Shown: positions 50,066 to 57,533 of the stretch, piece after piece
Layout: every line of letters starts with the position of its first letter
How positions within the stretch are numbered: the stretch's first letter is position 1
Source: Acidobacteriota bacterium
GTDB taxonomy: Bacteria > Acidobacteriota > Thermoanaerobaculia > Gp7-AA8
Length of the DNA: 64,000 nucleotides
Direction: 5' to 3'
Assembly: GCA_003223645.1 (NCBI GenBank)
Contig: QHVT01000026.1
Location: 1 to 64,000 of the forward strand
The notes under the pieces: model-generated
Database searches by the model: none
Told to the model about the DNA's origin: nothing
The model's input: the letters and a program-made list of their open reading frames with translations, nothing else
Position numbers and translations under genes: made by a program

Positions 50066-50154
50066 AGGAACGCGGAACGCAGAGCGCAGAACGTAGAATT
50101 GAGAAGATGAGTCGTTCTTCGTTCTTCATTCTGCGCTCTGCGTTCTGCGTTCTG
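50066..50154. repeat. Family 12 palindrome (AACGCAGAGCGCAGAAC) over a start codon
   Basis: Left arm GGAACGCGGAACGCAGAGCG, right arm CGCTCTGCGTTCTGCGTTCT with a CTTCGTTCTTC centre. The hydrolase ATG at 50107 lies in the middle, and the right arm encodes its signal peptide (FFILRSAFCVL). The element also covers the control region between the divergent membrane-protein and hydrolase genes. Confidence 0.88.
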
Positions 50155-51018
50155 ATGATCATCCCGCTTGCCGCCGCCACGCTCAAATCCGACGACGGCG
50201 TCACTCTGTTCTATGAGACGCACGGCAAGGGCGTTCCGATCCTGTTGCTCTCCGGCGGTCCCGGATTTTCGTCGGACTACATGCTGCCGATCGCGCGGCA
50301 TCTCGAGCGCCGCTACAAGGCGGTGCTCTTCGATCAGCGCGGGACGGGGAGGTCGCTGCTGGAGACGTATGACGCGACGACACTCGATCACAAGAAGCTC
50401 GTCGCCGACATCGAAGCGCTGCGGCGCGCGCTGAAGGTCGAGAAGCTGACGCTCGTCGGACACTCGTGGGGCGGGATCCTGTCGATGCTGTACGCGTCGG
50501 AGCATCCCGATCGCGTGAACGCGATGGTGCTGATCGATGCAGGCGGACCGACGACCGCGGGCGTCGCGAAGTTCACCGCGAATCACACGGCGCGCATGAC
50601 CGAAGAGGACACGAAGCGCGTCGCCGAGGGATACGCGAACCTGCAGAAGGACCACAAGGCGGCGATCCTCGAGATCACACGCGCGCGAACGCCGCCGTAT
50701 TTTCACGATCGCGCGAAAGCGATTGCGTTCGCGGACGCGTTGAACGAAGACTCATTCAATGACAAAGCGTTCTGGCCGATCGTCGGCCAGATCACGCCCG
50801 GCTTCGATCTTCGGCCTGCTCTGAAAAAAGTGAACGTGCCGGTGCTCATCATCCACGGCAAGAGCGATCCGCTGGAGACGGCGCAGGAACTACACGACGC
50901 GCTGGCGGGATCGCGCGTGGAGATGATCGACGACGCGGGACATTTTCCATGGGCCGAGCAGCCGGCCGCGGTCTATCGCGTGCTCGACGACTTCCTACGC
51001 AAGGTCGTCAAGCGCTAG
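50107..51018 (+). CDS. Secreted alpha/beta hydrolase (proline iminopeptidase-like)
   Basis: A 303-residue hydrolase. Signal peptide MSRSSFFILRSAFCVLMIIP then LAAA, of which residues 4-16 are encoded by a palindromic repeat. Fold: ILLLSGGPGFSSDYML (oxyanion loop), VLFDQRGTGRS (typical of prolyl aminopeptidases), VGHSWGGILSMLY (Ser), IIHGKSDPLE (Asp) and DDAGHFPWAE (His). Release of N-terminal Pro is the best guess. It converges with the following minus-strand gene by a 24-base overlap. Confidence 0.9.
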   Translation: MSRSSFFILRSAFCVLMIIPLAAATLKSDDGVTLFYETHGKGVPILLLSGGPGFSSDYMLPIARHLERRYKAVLFDQRGTGRSLLETYDATTLDHKKLVADIEALRRALKVEKLTLVGHSWGGILSMLYASEHPDRVNAMVLIDAGGPTTAGVAKFTANHTARMTEEDTKRVAEGYANLQKDHKAAILEITRARTPPYFHDRAKAIAFADALNEDSFNDKAFWPIVGQITPGFDLRPALKKVNVPVLIIHGKSDPLETAQELHDALAGSRVEMIDDAGHFPWAEQPAAVYRVLDDFLRKVVKR

Positions 51019-51528
51019 CTCTTCGAGCAGTCGCTTGCACACCTCGCGTCGCGACTCTCTCCGCGCATGCAGCCACTCCTCGGCGCGCGGCGACAGCCAG
51101 TCCGGCACGGCGACGTCGGACAGCGCGGAGCGCAGCACATCCATCAACGAGCTTCCTTCGCGCCGCGCCCGCGTGAATAGCTCCGTGAGTCCGCGTACGC
51201 CCGCGGCATCGATCATCACCGCCGCCGCGACCGCGCGCTCGGCATCCGTCACCGGATCCTCGAGTCGCTGAATCGATATCGCCGTCTGCCGCAACTCGAC
51301 GTCGGTGAGTCCATTCACCGCGAGTATCGTGCGTGAAACGTTGCCGACTTTGTCGAGCCACTTGCCGAGCCGATGAAAGCGCAGCAGCAGATCGAACGCG
51401 CGCGCCTCTTCGGTCGTGGCGGGAGTGTAGAGCCTGCGCGCGATCTTCGCGATGCGCTCGACTTCGTCGAGTCGCGAGACTCCGTCGAGGTCCTGGTACA
51501 GCGGCTTGAGAAACGTCTCGAGATCCAC
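50995..51528 (-). CDS. Conserved helical protein, function unknown
   Basis: A 177-residue, almost all-helical soluble protein (RLDEVERIAKIARRLYTPAT, FDLLLRFHRLGKWLDKVGN, TDAERAVAAAVMIDAAG). The spacing of His and Asp residues is weakly like HD-type hydrolases, but no HD pair is visible. GTG start at 51528. It is divergent from the DUF1905 protein gene with a 23-base gap. I do not recognise a family. Confidence 0.65.
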   Translation of the reverse strand: MDLETFLKPLYQDLDGVSRLDEVERIAKIARRLYTPATTEEARAFDLLLRFHRLGKWLDKVGNVSRTILAVNGLTDVELRQTAISIQRLEDPVTDAERAVAAAVMIDAAGVRGLTELFTRARREGSSLMDVLRSALSDVAVPDWLSPRAEEWLHARRESRREVCKRLLEELALDDLA

Positions 51529-51551
51529 GGGCGCGCAGTATGATCGGACTG

Positions 51552-52010
51552 ATGGCGAGCAAGACGTATAAAACGAAAATCCATCGCGACGAGTCGATGT
51601 GCTACATCCCGGTGCCGTTCGATCCGAAGCCGGTCTTCGGACAAGTGCGCGCGCCGGTGAAGGTGACGGTGAACGGCTACACGTACCGCAGCACGATCGC
51701 GGCGATGGGCGGCACGGTATGCATTCCGCTGCGGAAGAGCAATCGCGAGGCGGCCGGGCTCGAGGGAAACGAGAGCGTCGAAGTGCGGCTCGATCTCGAC
51801 ACGGATAAGCGCGAAGTAAAGCCGCCGGCGGACTTCGTGAAAGCGCTGAAGGCGGCGCCGCCGGCGTGGGAGCGATGGCAGGAGCTGCCGTTCACGCATC
51901 AGCGCGAGCACGTTGAAGCGATCGAGGGCGCGAAGAAGCCGGAGACGCGCGCGCGCCGGCTCGGGGGCGCCGTGAAGATGATCGCAGCGCGTCCGCCCAG
52001 GAAAAAGTGA
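51552..52010 (+). CDS. DUF1905/YdeI (OmdA-like) protein
   Basis: A 152-residue protein. The N-terminal DUF1905 beta domain (YIPVPFDPKPVFGQVRAPVKVTVNG, LEGNESVEVRLDLDTDKREV) is followed by a YdeI/OmdA tail (FVKALKAAPPAWERWQELP, THQREHVEAIEGAKKPETRARRLGGAV). Relatives are called bacteriocin-protection proteins, on limited evidence. ATG at 51552 fits family lengths; the ATG at 51540 adds MIGL. Confidence 0.88.
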   Translation: MASKTYKTKIHRDESMCYIPVPFDPKPVFGQVRAPVKVTVNGYTYRSTIAAMGGTVCIPLRKSNREAAGLEGNESVEVRLDLDTDKREVKPPADFVKALKAAPPAWERWQELPFTHQREHVEAIEGAKKPETRARRLGGAVKMIAARPPRKK

Positions 52011-52056
52011 AACCTTCCGCGGAGCCCTCCGTATCGGCTGAGGGAGGAGAGCCCGC

Positions 52057-52896
52057 ATGAAAAGAGCAGCGATCGCGACCGCAATGATTCTCGCCGCCGG
52101 CTCGGCATTCGCCGGCGGACTGTTCGACGATGATTGCAAACACGCCGCGCCGCGCAACCTCACGGCGCCGGCGAGCGGCGTGACGAAGGTCGTCATTCAC
52201 GCCGAGGCGGGATCGCTCAAGGTCGACGGCGTGCAGGGCGCAACGCAGATCGCCACCACCGGCACCGCCTGCACCTCGGACGACGATTTCCTCGACCGCA
52301 TCACACTCTCGCAACACCGTTCCGGCTCGACGCTCTACATCGAGGCGCACATCCCCGATCGCACCGTCGTCTTCAACTTCTATCAGGCGCGCCTCGACTT
52401 CGCCGTCACGATGCCGGTCGGACTCGAGGTCAAGATCGACGACGGCAGCGGCTGGATCAAGACCGCGAACACCGGCGCATTGACGATCGACGACGACTCC
52501 GGCTCGATCGAAGTGATCAACGTGCGCGGACCGGTCAAGATCGATGACGACTCCGGCGACATCGCGATCGACGCGGTGATCGGCGATGTCTCGATCAGCG
52601 ACGACTCCGGCGGCATCGACATCAAGCACGTCAACGGCAGCGTGGAGATCGAAGACGACTCCGGCGGCATCGTCGTCGCGAATGTCGAAGGTCAGGTTCA
52701 CATCAAGAACGACGACTCCGGCGGAATCACCATCGCCAACGTGAAGCGCGACGTCCTCATCGACGATGACGGCTCCGGCCCGATCGAAGTCGCCGACATC
52801 GGCGGCAGTTTCACCGTCGGCTCGAAAGGCAGCGGCAGCATCGACTACGAGCGCGTCAGCGGACGCGTGCGGATTCCCGAGCGATACCGCAGGTAG
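52057..52896 (+). CDS. Secreted DUF4097-like beta-solenoid with DDSG repeats
   Basis: A 279-residue exported protein. Signal peptide MKRAAIATAMILAAGSAFA. From residue 145 it has at least seven turns of about 18-20 residues built on DDDSGSI/DDSGGI (IDDDSGSIEVINVRGPV, ISDDSGGIDIKHVNGSV, IEDDSGGIVVANVEGQV), as in DUF4097/adhesin-like beta-solenoids. Stacked Asp ladders could bind calcium. The regular period suggests growth by internal duplication. GGAGG lies 9 bases upstream. Function unknown. Confidence 0.85.
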   Translation: MKRAAIATAMILAAGSAFAGGLFDDDCKHAAPRNLTAPASGVTKVVIHAEAGSLKVDGVQGATQIATTGTACTSDDDFLDRITLSQHRSGSTLYIEAHIPDRTVVFNFYQARLDFAVTMPVGLEVKIDDGSGWIKTANTGALTIDDDSGSIEVINVRGPVKIDDDSGDIAIDAVIGDVSISDDSGGIDIKHVNGSVEIEDDSGGIVVANVEGQVHIKNDDSGGITIANVKRDVLIDDDGSGPIEVADIGGSFTVGSKGSGSIDYERVSGRVRIPERYRR

Positions 52897-53006
52897 AGGC
52901 GCATGGGCGCATGGGCCACATGGGCACATGGGCTCATAGGCTCATAGGCTCATAGAGAGTACGTACTGTGAGCCTATGAGCCTATGAGCCTATGAGCCTG
53001 TGAGCC
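52897..53006. repeat. Family 10 palindromic tandem repeat, second copy
   Basis: GGGCGCATGGGCCACATGGG, GGCTCATAGGCTCATAGGCT, a near-perfect GAGAGTACGTACTGTGAG centre, then CCTATGAGCCTATGAGCCTA. The right end is read in reverse as the last codons HRLTGS and TAG of the HAD gene. Confidence 0.9.
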
Positions 53007-53694
53007 TGTGATGCCCGGTAATCGCAGACATCAGCGCGCCGAGGTCTTCCGCGTTCTCGAAAAAGAAGCGGGGGTTCTCGGCGCGTAGTGTTTCCGCCGG
53101 AGTTTTTCCGGATGCGACCGCGATCGTGATCGCGTCGTACGGAACGCCGCAGCGGATGTCGTAGATCGAGTCGCCGATGATCACGACTTCGCTGCCGCGG
53201 AAGCGATGGCCGTGCATCTCCGCGGCGCGTTGCATCGCGACCGGCGGGAGTTGATTGCGATCGGCGGAGTCGCTGCCGAAGGCGCCGAAGGGGAAGTATT
53301 CGTTGAGCGCGGCGCCGCCGAGCTTGAGACGCGCGCCCGGCTCGATGTTGCCGGTGAGAAGGCCGAGGATCACCCACGCGTGCGACGCGAGCTCGCCGAC
53401 GAGCGCGCGGATGCCGGGCAGCGCGCGGACGCGCTCGGGCGTCGCGTTGCGCGCGAGGCCGGCGAGATACACGTCCCACAGTTGCGGCAGACGTGCGTCG
53501 ATATCGGCGTCGCGCCAGTCGGCATCGCGCAGCACCATGCGCGCGATCTGTGGATCGGTGCGGCCGGAAAAATCGTAACGCGAGAGATCGCCGCGATAGT
53601 CGTAGACGGCATCGAGCGCCGACCCGAATGCGTCGCGCGCCGCACCGCGGTCGGTGATCAGCGTCCCGTCGATGTCGAAGAGGACTAAGCGCAC
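52990..53694 (-). CDS. HAD-family phosphatase (PGP-like)
   Basis: A 234-residue HAD hydrolase. Motif I FDIDGTLI near the start, motif II in LLTGN, the Lys region GGAALNEYFPFGAFG and motif III IGDSIYDIRCG. A helical cap spans about 15-90. Similar to phosphoglycolate phosphatase-like enzymes. GTG start. The C-terminal TGHHRLTGS and stop are encoded by a family 10 repeat. Confidence 0.88.
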   Translation of the reverse strand: MRLVLFDIDGTLITDRGAARDAFGSALDAVYDYRGDLSRYDFSGRTDPQIARMVLRDADWRDADIDARLPQLWDVYLAGLARNATPERVRALPGIRALVGELASHAWVILGLLTGNIEPGARLKLGGAALNEYFPFGAFGSDSADRNQLPPVAMQRAAEMHGHRFRGSEVVIIGDSIYDIRCGVPYDAITIAVASGKTPAETLRAENPRFFFENAEDLGALMSAITGHHRLTGS

Positions 53695-53706
53695 GACGCA
53701 GATTCT

Positions 53707-53775
53707 AGATGGCGGATGGCAGATGGCAGATGGCGAAAACCGCTTTTGCCATCCGCCATCCGCCGTCTGCCATCT
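53707..53775. repeat. Family 9 palindromic tandem repeat, second copy
   Basis: AGATGGCGGATGGCAGATGG and GCCATCCGCCATCCGCCGTC arms around GCGAAAACCGC, ending CTGCCATCT. It lies between the divergent HAD gene and the MFS gene, covering most of the control region. Confidence 0.9.
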
Positions 53776-53792
53776 AAAATGGCCCGCTCCTC

Positions 53793-55007
53793 ATGCGCAA
53801 GGCCTCGCTGCTCGCCCTCTTCCTCACCGTCTTCATCGATCTCATCGGGTTCGGGATGGTGATTCCGTTCCTCTCCTTCTACGCGCGTGAGTACGGTGCG
53901 AGCGGAATCGCGGTCGGCGCAATCGTCGGCATCTACTCGATCATGCAGTTTTTCTTCGCGCCGATGTGGGGGAGGCTGTCCGATCGCATCGGGCGCCGTC
54001 CGGTCCTGCTCATCAGTCTCACCGCGAGTTTCACCGGCTATCTCCTCTTCGCATTCGCGCACAGCCTGGGCGTGTTGTTCGCGTCGCGCGTGATCGCGGG
54101 CGTGGGCGGCGCGAACATCGGGACGGCGCAGGCGTACATCGCGGACAGCACGACGCACGAGGATCGCGCGAAGGGGATGGGACTCATCGGAGCCGCGTTC
54201 GGAATGGGGTTCATCCTCGGGCCGCCGCTCAGCGGATTCCTCTCCGCGTTCGGCACGCATCATCACTTCCACGGAAATCTTCTACCGGGACTCGCGGCAG
54301 CGGCGCTCTCGCTCACCGCGTTCGTCGTCGCGATGACCGTGCTCGTCGAGTCGAAGCCGGCCGATCTCGTGCCGCGCTCGGGACTGCCGCCGCAGTTCGA
54401 TCGCCGCATCTGGAGCGAGATGATTCACAACCGTCTCCTCACCTCGCTGATCGCGGCCCTCTTTCTCACGCTGCTCGCGGTGGCGGGAATGGAGATCGGC
54501 GTGACGCTGCACGCGCGCGAGCGATTCGGGTTCCGCCAGATCGACATGGCGTACTTCTTTTTGTTCATGGGCGTGATCGTCGCCGGCATCCAGGGCGGGT
54601 TGATCGGCAGGTTCGCGAAGTCGGTCGGCGAGACTACGCTGATCATCATCGGCGCCGCATCGTTCACTCTAGGCTTCACGCTCGTGCCATCGATCGATCG
54701 CGTGCCGCTGTTGTACGTCGTCGCGTTTCTCATCGCCATCGGACAGGGACTCTGTTACCCGTCGCTGACGTCGCTGGTTTCGAAAGTCGCGCCGGAGAGC
54801 GAGCGCGGGAGTCTCCTCGGCCTCGCGACGTCGGTCGGCTCGCTGGCGCGCTTCATCGGACCGATCCTCTCCGGATTTCTGTGGGACCTCGCCGGAGCGG
54901 CGGGCGCGTTTTACGGCGGCGCGGCGCTGATGGTGTGCGCGCTGGCGATCGCGATCTCCATGCGCCGCCTGTCGGTCACACCTGGTCCCGCTCCTGATCC
55001 GCTCTAG
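53793..55007 (+). CDS. MFS efflux transporter (TetA-like)
   Basis: A 404-residue 12-helix transporter. Helix 1 LLALFLTVFIDLIGFGMVIP is typical of TetA/DHA1 exporters; motif A GRLSDRIGRRPVLL in loop 2-3; motif C-like GAAFGMGFILGPPLSGFL in helix 5. Proton-driven export of a drug or metabolite is likely; substrate unknown. The last residues (APDPL) and stop are ordinary. Confidence 0.92.
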   Translation: MRKASLLALFLTVFIDLIGFGMVIPFLSFYAREYGASGIAVGAIVGIYSIMQFFFAPMWGRLSDRIGRRPVLLISLTASFTGYLLFAFAHSLGVLFASRVIAGVGGANIGTAQAYIADSTTHEDRAKGMGLIGAAFGMGFILGPPLSGFLSAFGTHHHFHGNLLPGLAAAALSLTAFVVAMTVLVESKPADLVPRSGLPPQFDRRIWSEMIHNRLLTSLIAALFLTLLAVAGMEIGVTLHARERFGFRQIDMAYFFLFMGVIVAGIQGGLIGRFAKSVGETTLIIIGAASFTLGFTLVPSIDRVPLLYVVAFLIAIGQGLCYPSLTSLVSKVAPESERGSLLGLATSVGSLARFIGPILSGFLWDLAGAAGAFYGGAALMVCALAIAISMRRLSVTPGPAPDPL

Positions 55008-55073
55008 ATCGCCGCGAGTCCGTTTCGTCCTCGACTGCTCGACGCGCGCGATGGCCGTTTGTAGTGTGCCACG

Positions 55074-56414
55074 ATGGATACGATCGCGTTCCTCACGCTG
55101 TTCCTCGGATTGGCTCTCGGTCCGACCGACGTCAAGTTGTCGGCCACCGATGCAGTGAAGCGCATCGAAGTGCGTCTCGACGGCGCTTCCGTCGCGACGC
55201 TCGCGTCCGCGCCGTGGACCGCGCGCGTGAATCTCGGACGCACGCTCGTTCCGCATCGTCTGAGCGCGATCGCATACGACGCGTCCGGCGAGCGCATCGC
55301 GAGCATCGAGCAGAAGATCAACGTACCGCGGCCGACGACCGAGGCAAGAATCGTGGTGGAGCACGACCGCGCGGGAGTGCCGCGGAAGGCGCGCGTCGTG
55401 TGGAACAGCGTCGCCAGCCGCAACCTGAGAAACGTCAGTGTCGATCTCGACGGAGTGCCGCTCACGGTCGCGAAAGACCTGAGCGTCGCGCTTCCTCCGC
55501 TTTCGAGCACGCCGCACATTCTGCGCGCGACGGTCGTGACGCCGGGCGGCGACTCCGGCGAAGCGACGACGCTGATCGGCGCGTCGCTCGCGGCGGAATC
55601 GGACTCGCAGCTGACGGCGGTCGCGGTCGAGGTGAGCGGTACGCCGAAACGCGACACGTCCGATCTGCTGCGCGCGGGCGGCAGGCCGGTGCGCGTGATG
55701 GCGGTCGACAAAGTCTCCGCGGAAGTGATCTTCGTCCGCCATCCCGCGGAAAAAGAAGCGCTGATGGCGCTCGACGTCGATGCGCGCGTGCATCGCCGCT
55801 CCGGCAGCAGCATGAACGTGGCGATGATGACCGGCGTTTCCGAGGATCGCGATACGTCCGACGTGCACCTCGGCGCGGACGACAACATTCGCTTTCTCTG
55901 GCCGACCGTGAGCATGGGAGCGGGCGAGACCAAGGCCGCGCTCTTTCCGTCGTCGCGCTCCGTGCACACCGGCGATCACGGACTGCGCTGGTGGCTCTCG
56001 CACATCTCCGCGCCCGATTCGTCGCAGCTTCGATACGCCGACGCGGTTGCCGTCGCGGGACTGCAGGCGCTCGGATCGCGCCGTGCACGCGCCGTCGTGC
56101 TGGTCCTCGACGCAAACTACCGCGACTCGAGCGCGCTCACTCCCGCGGCCGCGCGCGCGTATCTCGATCAGGTCGGCGTCCCGCTGTACGTCTGGTCGCT
56201 CGCGGATCCGGACAAGATGCCGGACGGGGCGAGCGCGTGGGGCGCGATCGAGGACGTGTCGACGATGGACAAACTGCGCGACGCGACGAAGAGATTATCC
56301 ACGCAGCTGGCGAAGCAGCAGATCGTGTGGGCCGAAGGCGATTTTCTGCCGCAGGACGTGACGCTCGGTCCGTCGGCAGGCGAGGGGATCAAACTGCTTA
56401 CGAAGTCGAAGTGA
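55074..56414 (+). CDS. VWFA-related acidobacterial-type protein
   Basis: A 446-residue protein with a hydrophobic N-terminus (IAFLTLFLGLALG). The first half is beta-rich with bacterial Ig-like wording (VRLDGASVATLASAPWTARVNLG, VDLDGVPLTVAKD). The second half has VVLVLDANYRDSSALTPAAARAYL, DQVGVPLYVWSL and DKLRDATKRLSTQL, like the C-terminal part of acidobacterial VWFA-related proteins, but no clear MIDAS (DxSxS). Function unknown; the family is enriched in Acidobacteriota, which supports the taxonomic guess. Confidence 0.7.
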   Translation: MDTIAFLTLFLGLALGPTDVKLSATDAVKRIEVRLDGASVATLASAPWTARVNLGRTLVPHRLSAIAYDASGERIASIEQKINVPRPTTEARIVVEHDRAGVPRKARVVWNSVASRNLRNVSVDLDGVPLTVAKDLSVALPPLSSTPHILRATVVTPGGDSGEATTLIGASLAAESDSQLTAVAVEVSGTPKRDTSDLLRAGGRPVRVMAVDKVSAEVIFVRHPAEKEALMALDVDARVHRRSGSSMNVAMMTGVSEDRDTSDVHLGADDNIRFLWPTVSMGAGETKAALFPSSRSVHTGDHGLRWWLSHISAPDSSQLRYADAVAVAGLQALGSRRARAVVLVLDANYRDSSALTPAAARAYLDQVGVPLYVWSLADPDKMPDGASAWGAIEDVSTMDKLRDATKRLSTQLAKQQIVWAEGDFLPQDVTLGPSAGEGIKLLTKSK

Positions 56415-56431
56415 GCGATAAACTTGCGCGC

Positions 56432-56947
56432 ATGTCGATTCTGAAAGTCGCGCGACTCGGACATCCGGTACTCCGTCAGAAGGCGTCCGACCTCGAGCTC
56501 AAAGACATCCAAGCAGGAAAGTTCGCGACGCTCATCGAGGACATGGTCGAGACGATGCACGCGTACGAAGGCGTCGGCCTCGCCGGGCCGCAGGTGCACC
56601 TGCCGCTGCGCATTTTCGTGTTCGAAGTGCAGGAGCGCGTGGCGAAGCGGCGCGGCGTGAAGCAACTGAGCGCGGGCGCGATCTTCAACGCGACGTACGA
56701 GCCGGTCGGCACCGACCGCATCACCGACTGGGAAGGCTGCCTCAGCGTCCCATTCCTCGGAGGCGAAACGCCGCGCTACCAGCGCGTCCGCCTGCGCGGC
56801 TACGACCACGACGGCGATCCGATGGACGTCGAGGTCGAAGACTTCACCGCGCGCATTTTTCAGCACGAGATCGACCACACGGATGGCCACGTGTATCTCG
56901 ATCGGATGCCGGATTTGAAGACGCTCGGGTATACGATCGTGCTGTAG
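56432..56947 (+). CDS. def: Peptide deformylase
   Basis: A 171-residue metallo-enzyme that removes the formyl group from nascent peptides. Motif 1 GVGLAGPQ (GxGLAAxQ class), motif 2 EGCLSVPF (Cys ligand) and motif 3 QHEIDHTDG (HExxH). It has a small insertion RGVKQLSAGAIF between motifs 1 and 2. It begins 17 bases after the VWFA-related gene. No methionyl-tRNA formyltransferase gene follows, unlike in many genomes. Confidence 0.95.
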   Translation: MSILKVARLGHPVLRQKASDLELKDIQAGKFATLIEDMVETMHAYEGVGLAGPQVHLPLRIFVFEVQERVAKRRGVKQLSAGAIFNATYEPVGTDRITDWEGCLSVPFLGGETPRYQRVRLRGYDHDGDPMDVEVEDFTARIFQHEIDHTDGHVYLDRMPDLKTLGYTIVL

Positions 56948-56975
56948 GGTTGAATCGCAGTAGGATAGGAAGACG

Positions 56976-57203
56976 ATGGCTCGGGATTTAAAGGAACTCA
57001 TCCGGGACGCTGTCGAGCTGCCTGAATCTGATCGGGCAACACTTGCCGGGATCATGATCGAAAGCCTCGACCCTGCTCCTACTGCTGCAGTCAAGGCGGC
57101 TTGGTCGAGAGAAATCGAACGGCGAATTCGTGAGATCGACGAGGGAACAGTCGAGTTGCTTGACTGGGAAGATGTCCGCGACGAGCTCTTCGCCGAAAAA
57201 TGA
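56976..57203 (+). CDS. Addiction-module antitoxin (Unstab_antitox family)
   Basis: A 75-residue antitoxin of the putative addiction module family: LKELIRDAVELPESDRATLA, SREIERRIREIDEGTVELLDW. Binds the toxin encoded next; its TGA overlaps the toxin ATG. This is the only intact toxin-antitoxin pair in the window; those at 1981 and 14703 have lost a partner. Confidence 0.92.
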   Translation: MARDLKELIRDAVELPESDRATLAGIMIESLDPAPTAAVKAAWSREIERRIREIDEGTVELLDWEDVRDELFAEK

Positions 57204-57493
57204 GGGTGAAGTTTCACCCCGATGCACGCTTAGACCTGAGAGAAGGAAAGGCGTTCTATCGCCACCGAAGTCCGCTCGCGGCCGTCACGTTCGCACAAGA
57301 AATCGATCGGGCGATCTCCCGGATTACCGAGGCACCGACGCGGTATCAAAACGGCGAGCTTGGGACGCGGGAGTTCGCTCTCCCTTGGCGGTTTCCGTAT
57401 ACCGTCGTGTATCTGGTCAAAGATCGTCTCGTCGTCATCGTGGCGGTTGCTCATCACAGTAAGGAACCAGGCTATTGGCATCATCGCATCTGA
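57200..57493 (+). CDS. RelE/ParE-superfamily toxin
   Basis: A 97-residue toxin. VKFHPDARLDLREGKAFYRH, RAISRITEAPTRYQNG, TREFALPWRFPYTVVYLVKDRLVVIVAVAHH and the terminal HHRI fit ParE/RelE-type folds. ParE-like proteins poison gyrase, RelE-like ones cut mRNA; the class is not decided by sequence. A family 2 mini-hairpin follows directly and may act as terminator. Confidence 0.9.
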   Translation: MRVKFHPDARLDLREGKAFYRHRSPLAAVTFAQEIDRAISRITEAPTRYQNGELGTREFALPWRFPYTVVYLVKDRLVVIVAVAHHSKEPGYWHHRI

Positions 57494-57503
57494 GCTGCGA
57501 ACT

Positions 57504-57527
57504 GTGGAGCGGCGGCCGCCGCTCCAC
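57504..57527. repeat. Minimal family 2 palindrome
   Basis: GTGGAGCGGCGG-CCGCCGCTCCAC is a perfect 24-base palindrome, the family 2 arms with no centre. It looks like the collapsed form left when the inner part is deleted, and lies between the convergent toxin gene and the next gene. Confidence 0.92.
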
Positions 57528-57533
57528 TGGTCC

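Noticed and set aside
49388-53006. Short regularly repeated GGCTCATAG units, considered as a CRISPR array
   Set aside because: Units are tandem without unique spacers, the two blocks are palindromic as a whole and there are no cas genes.
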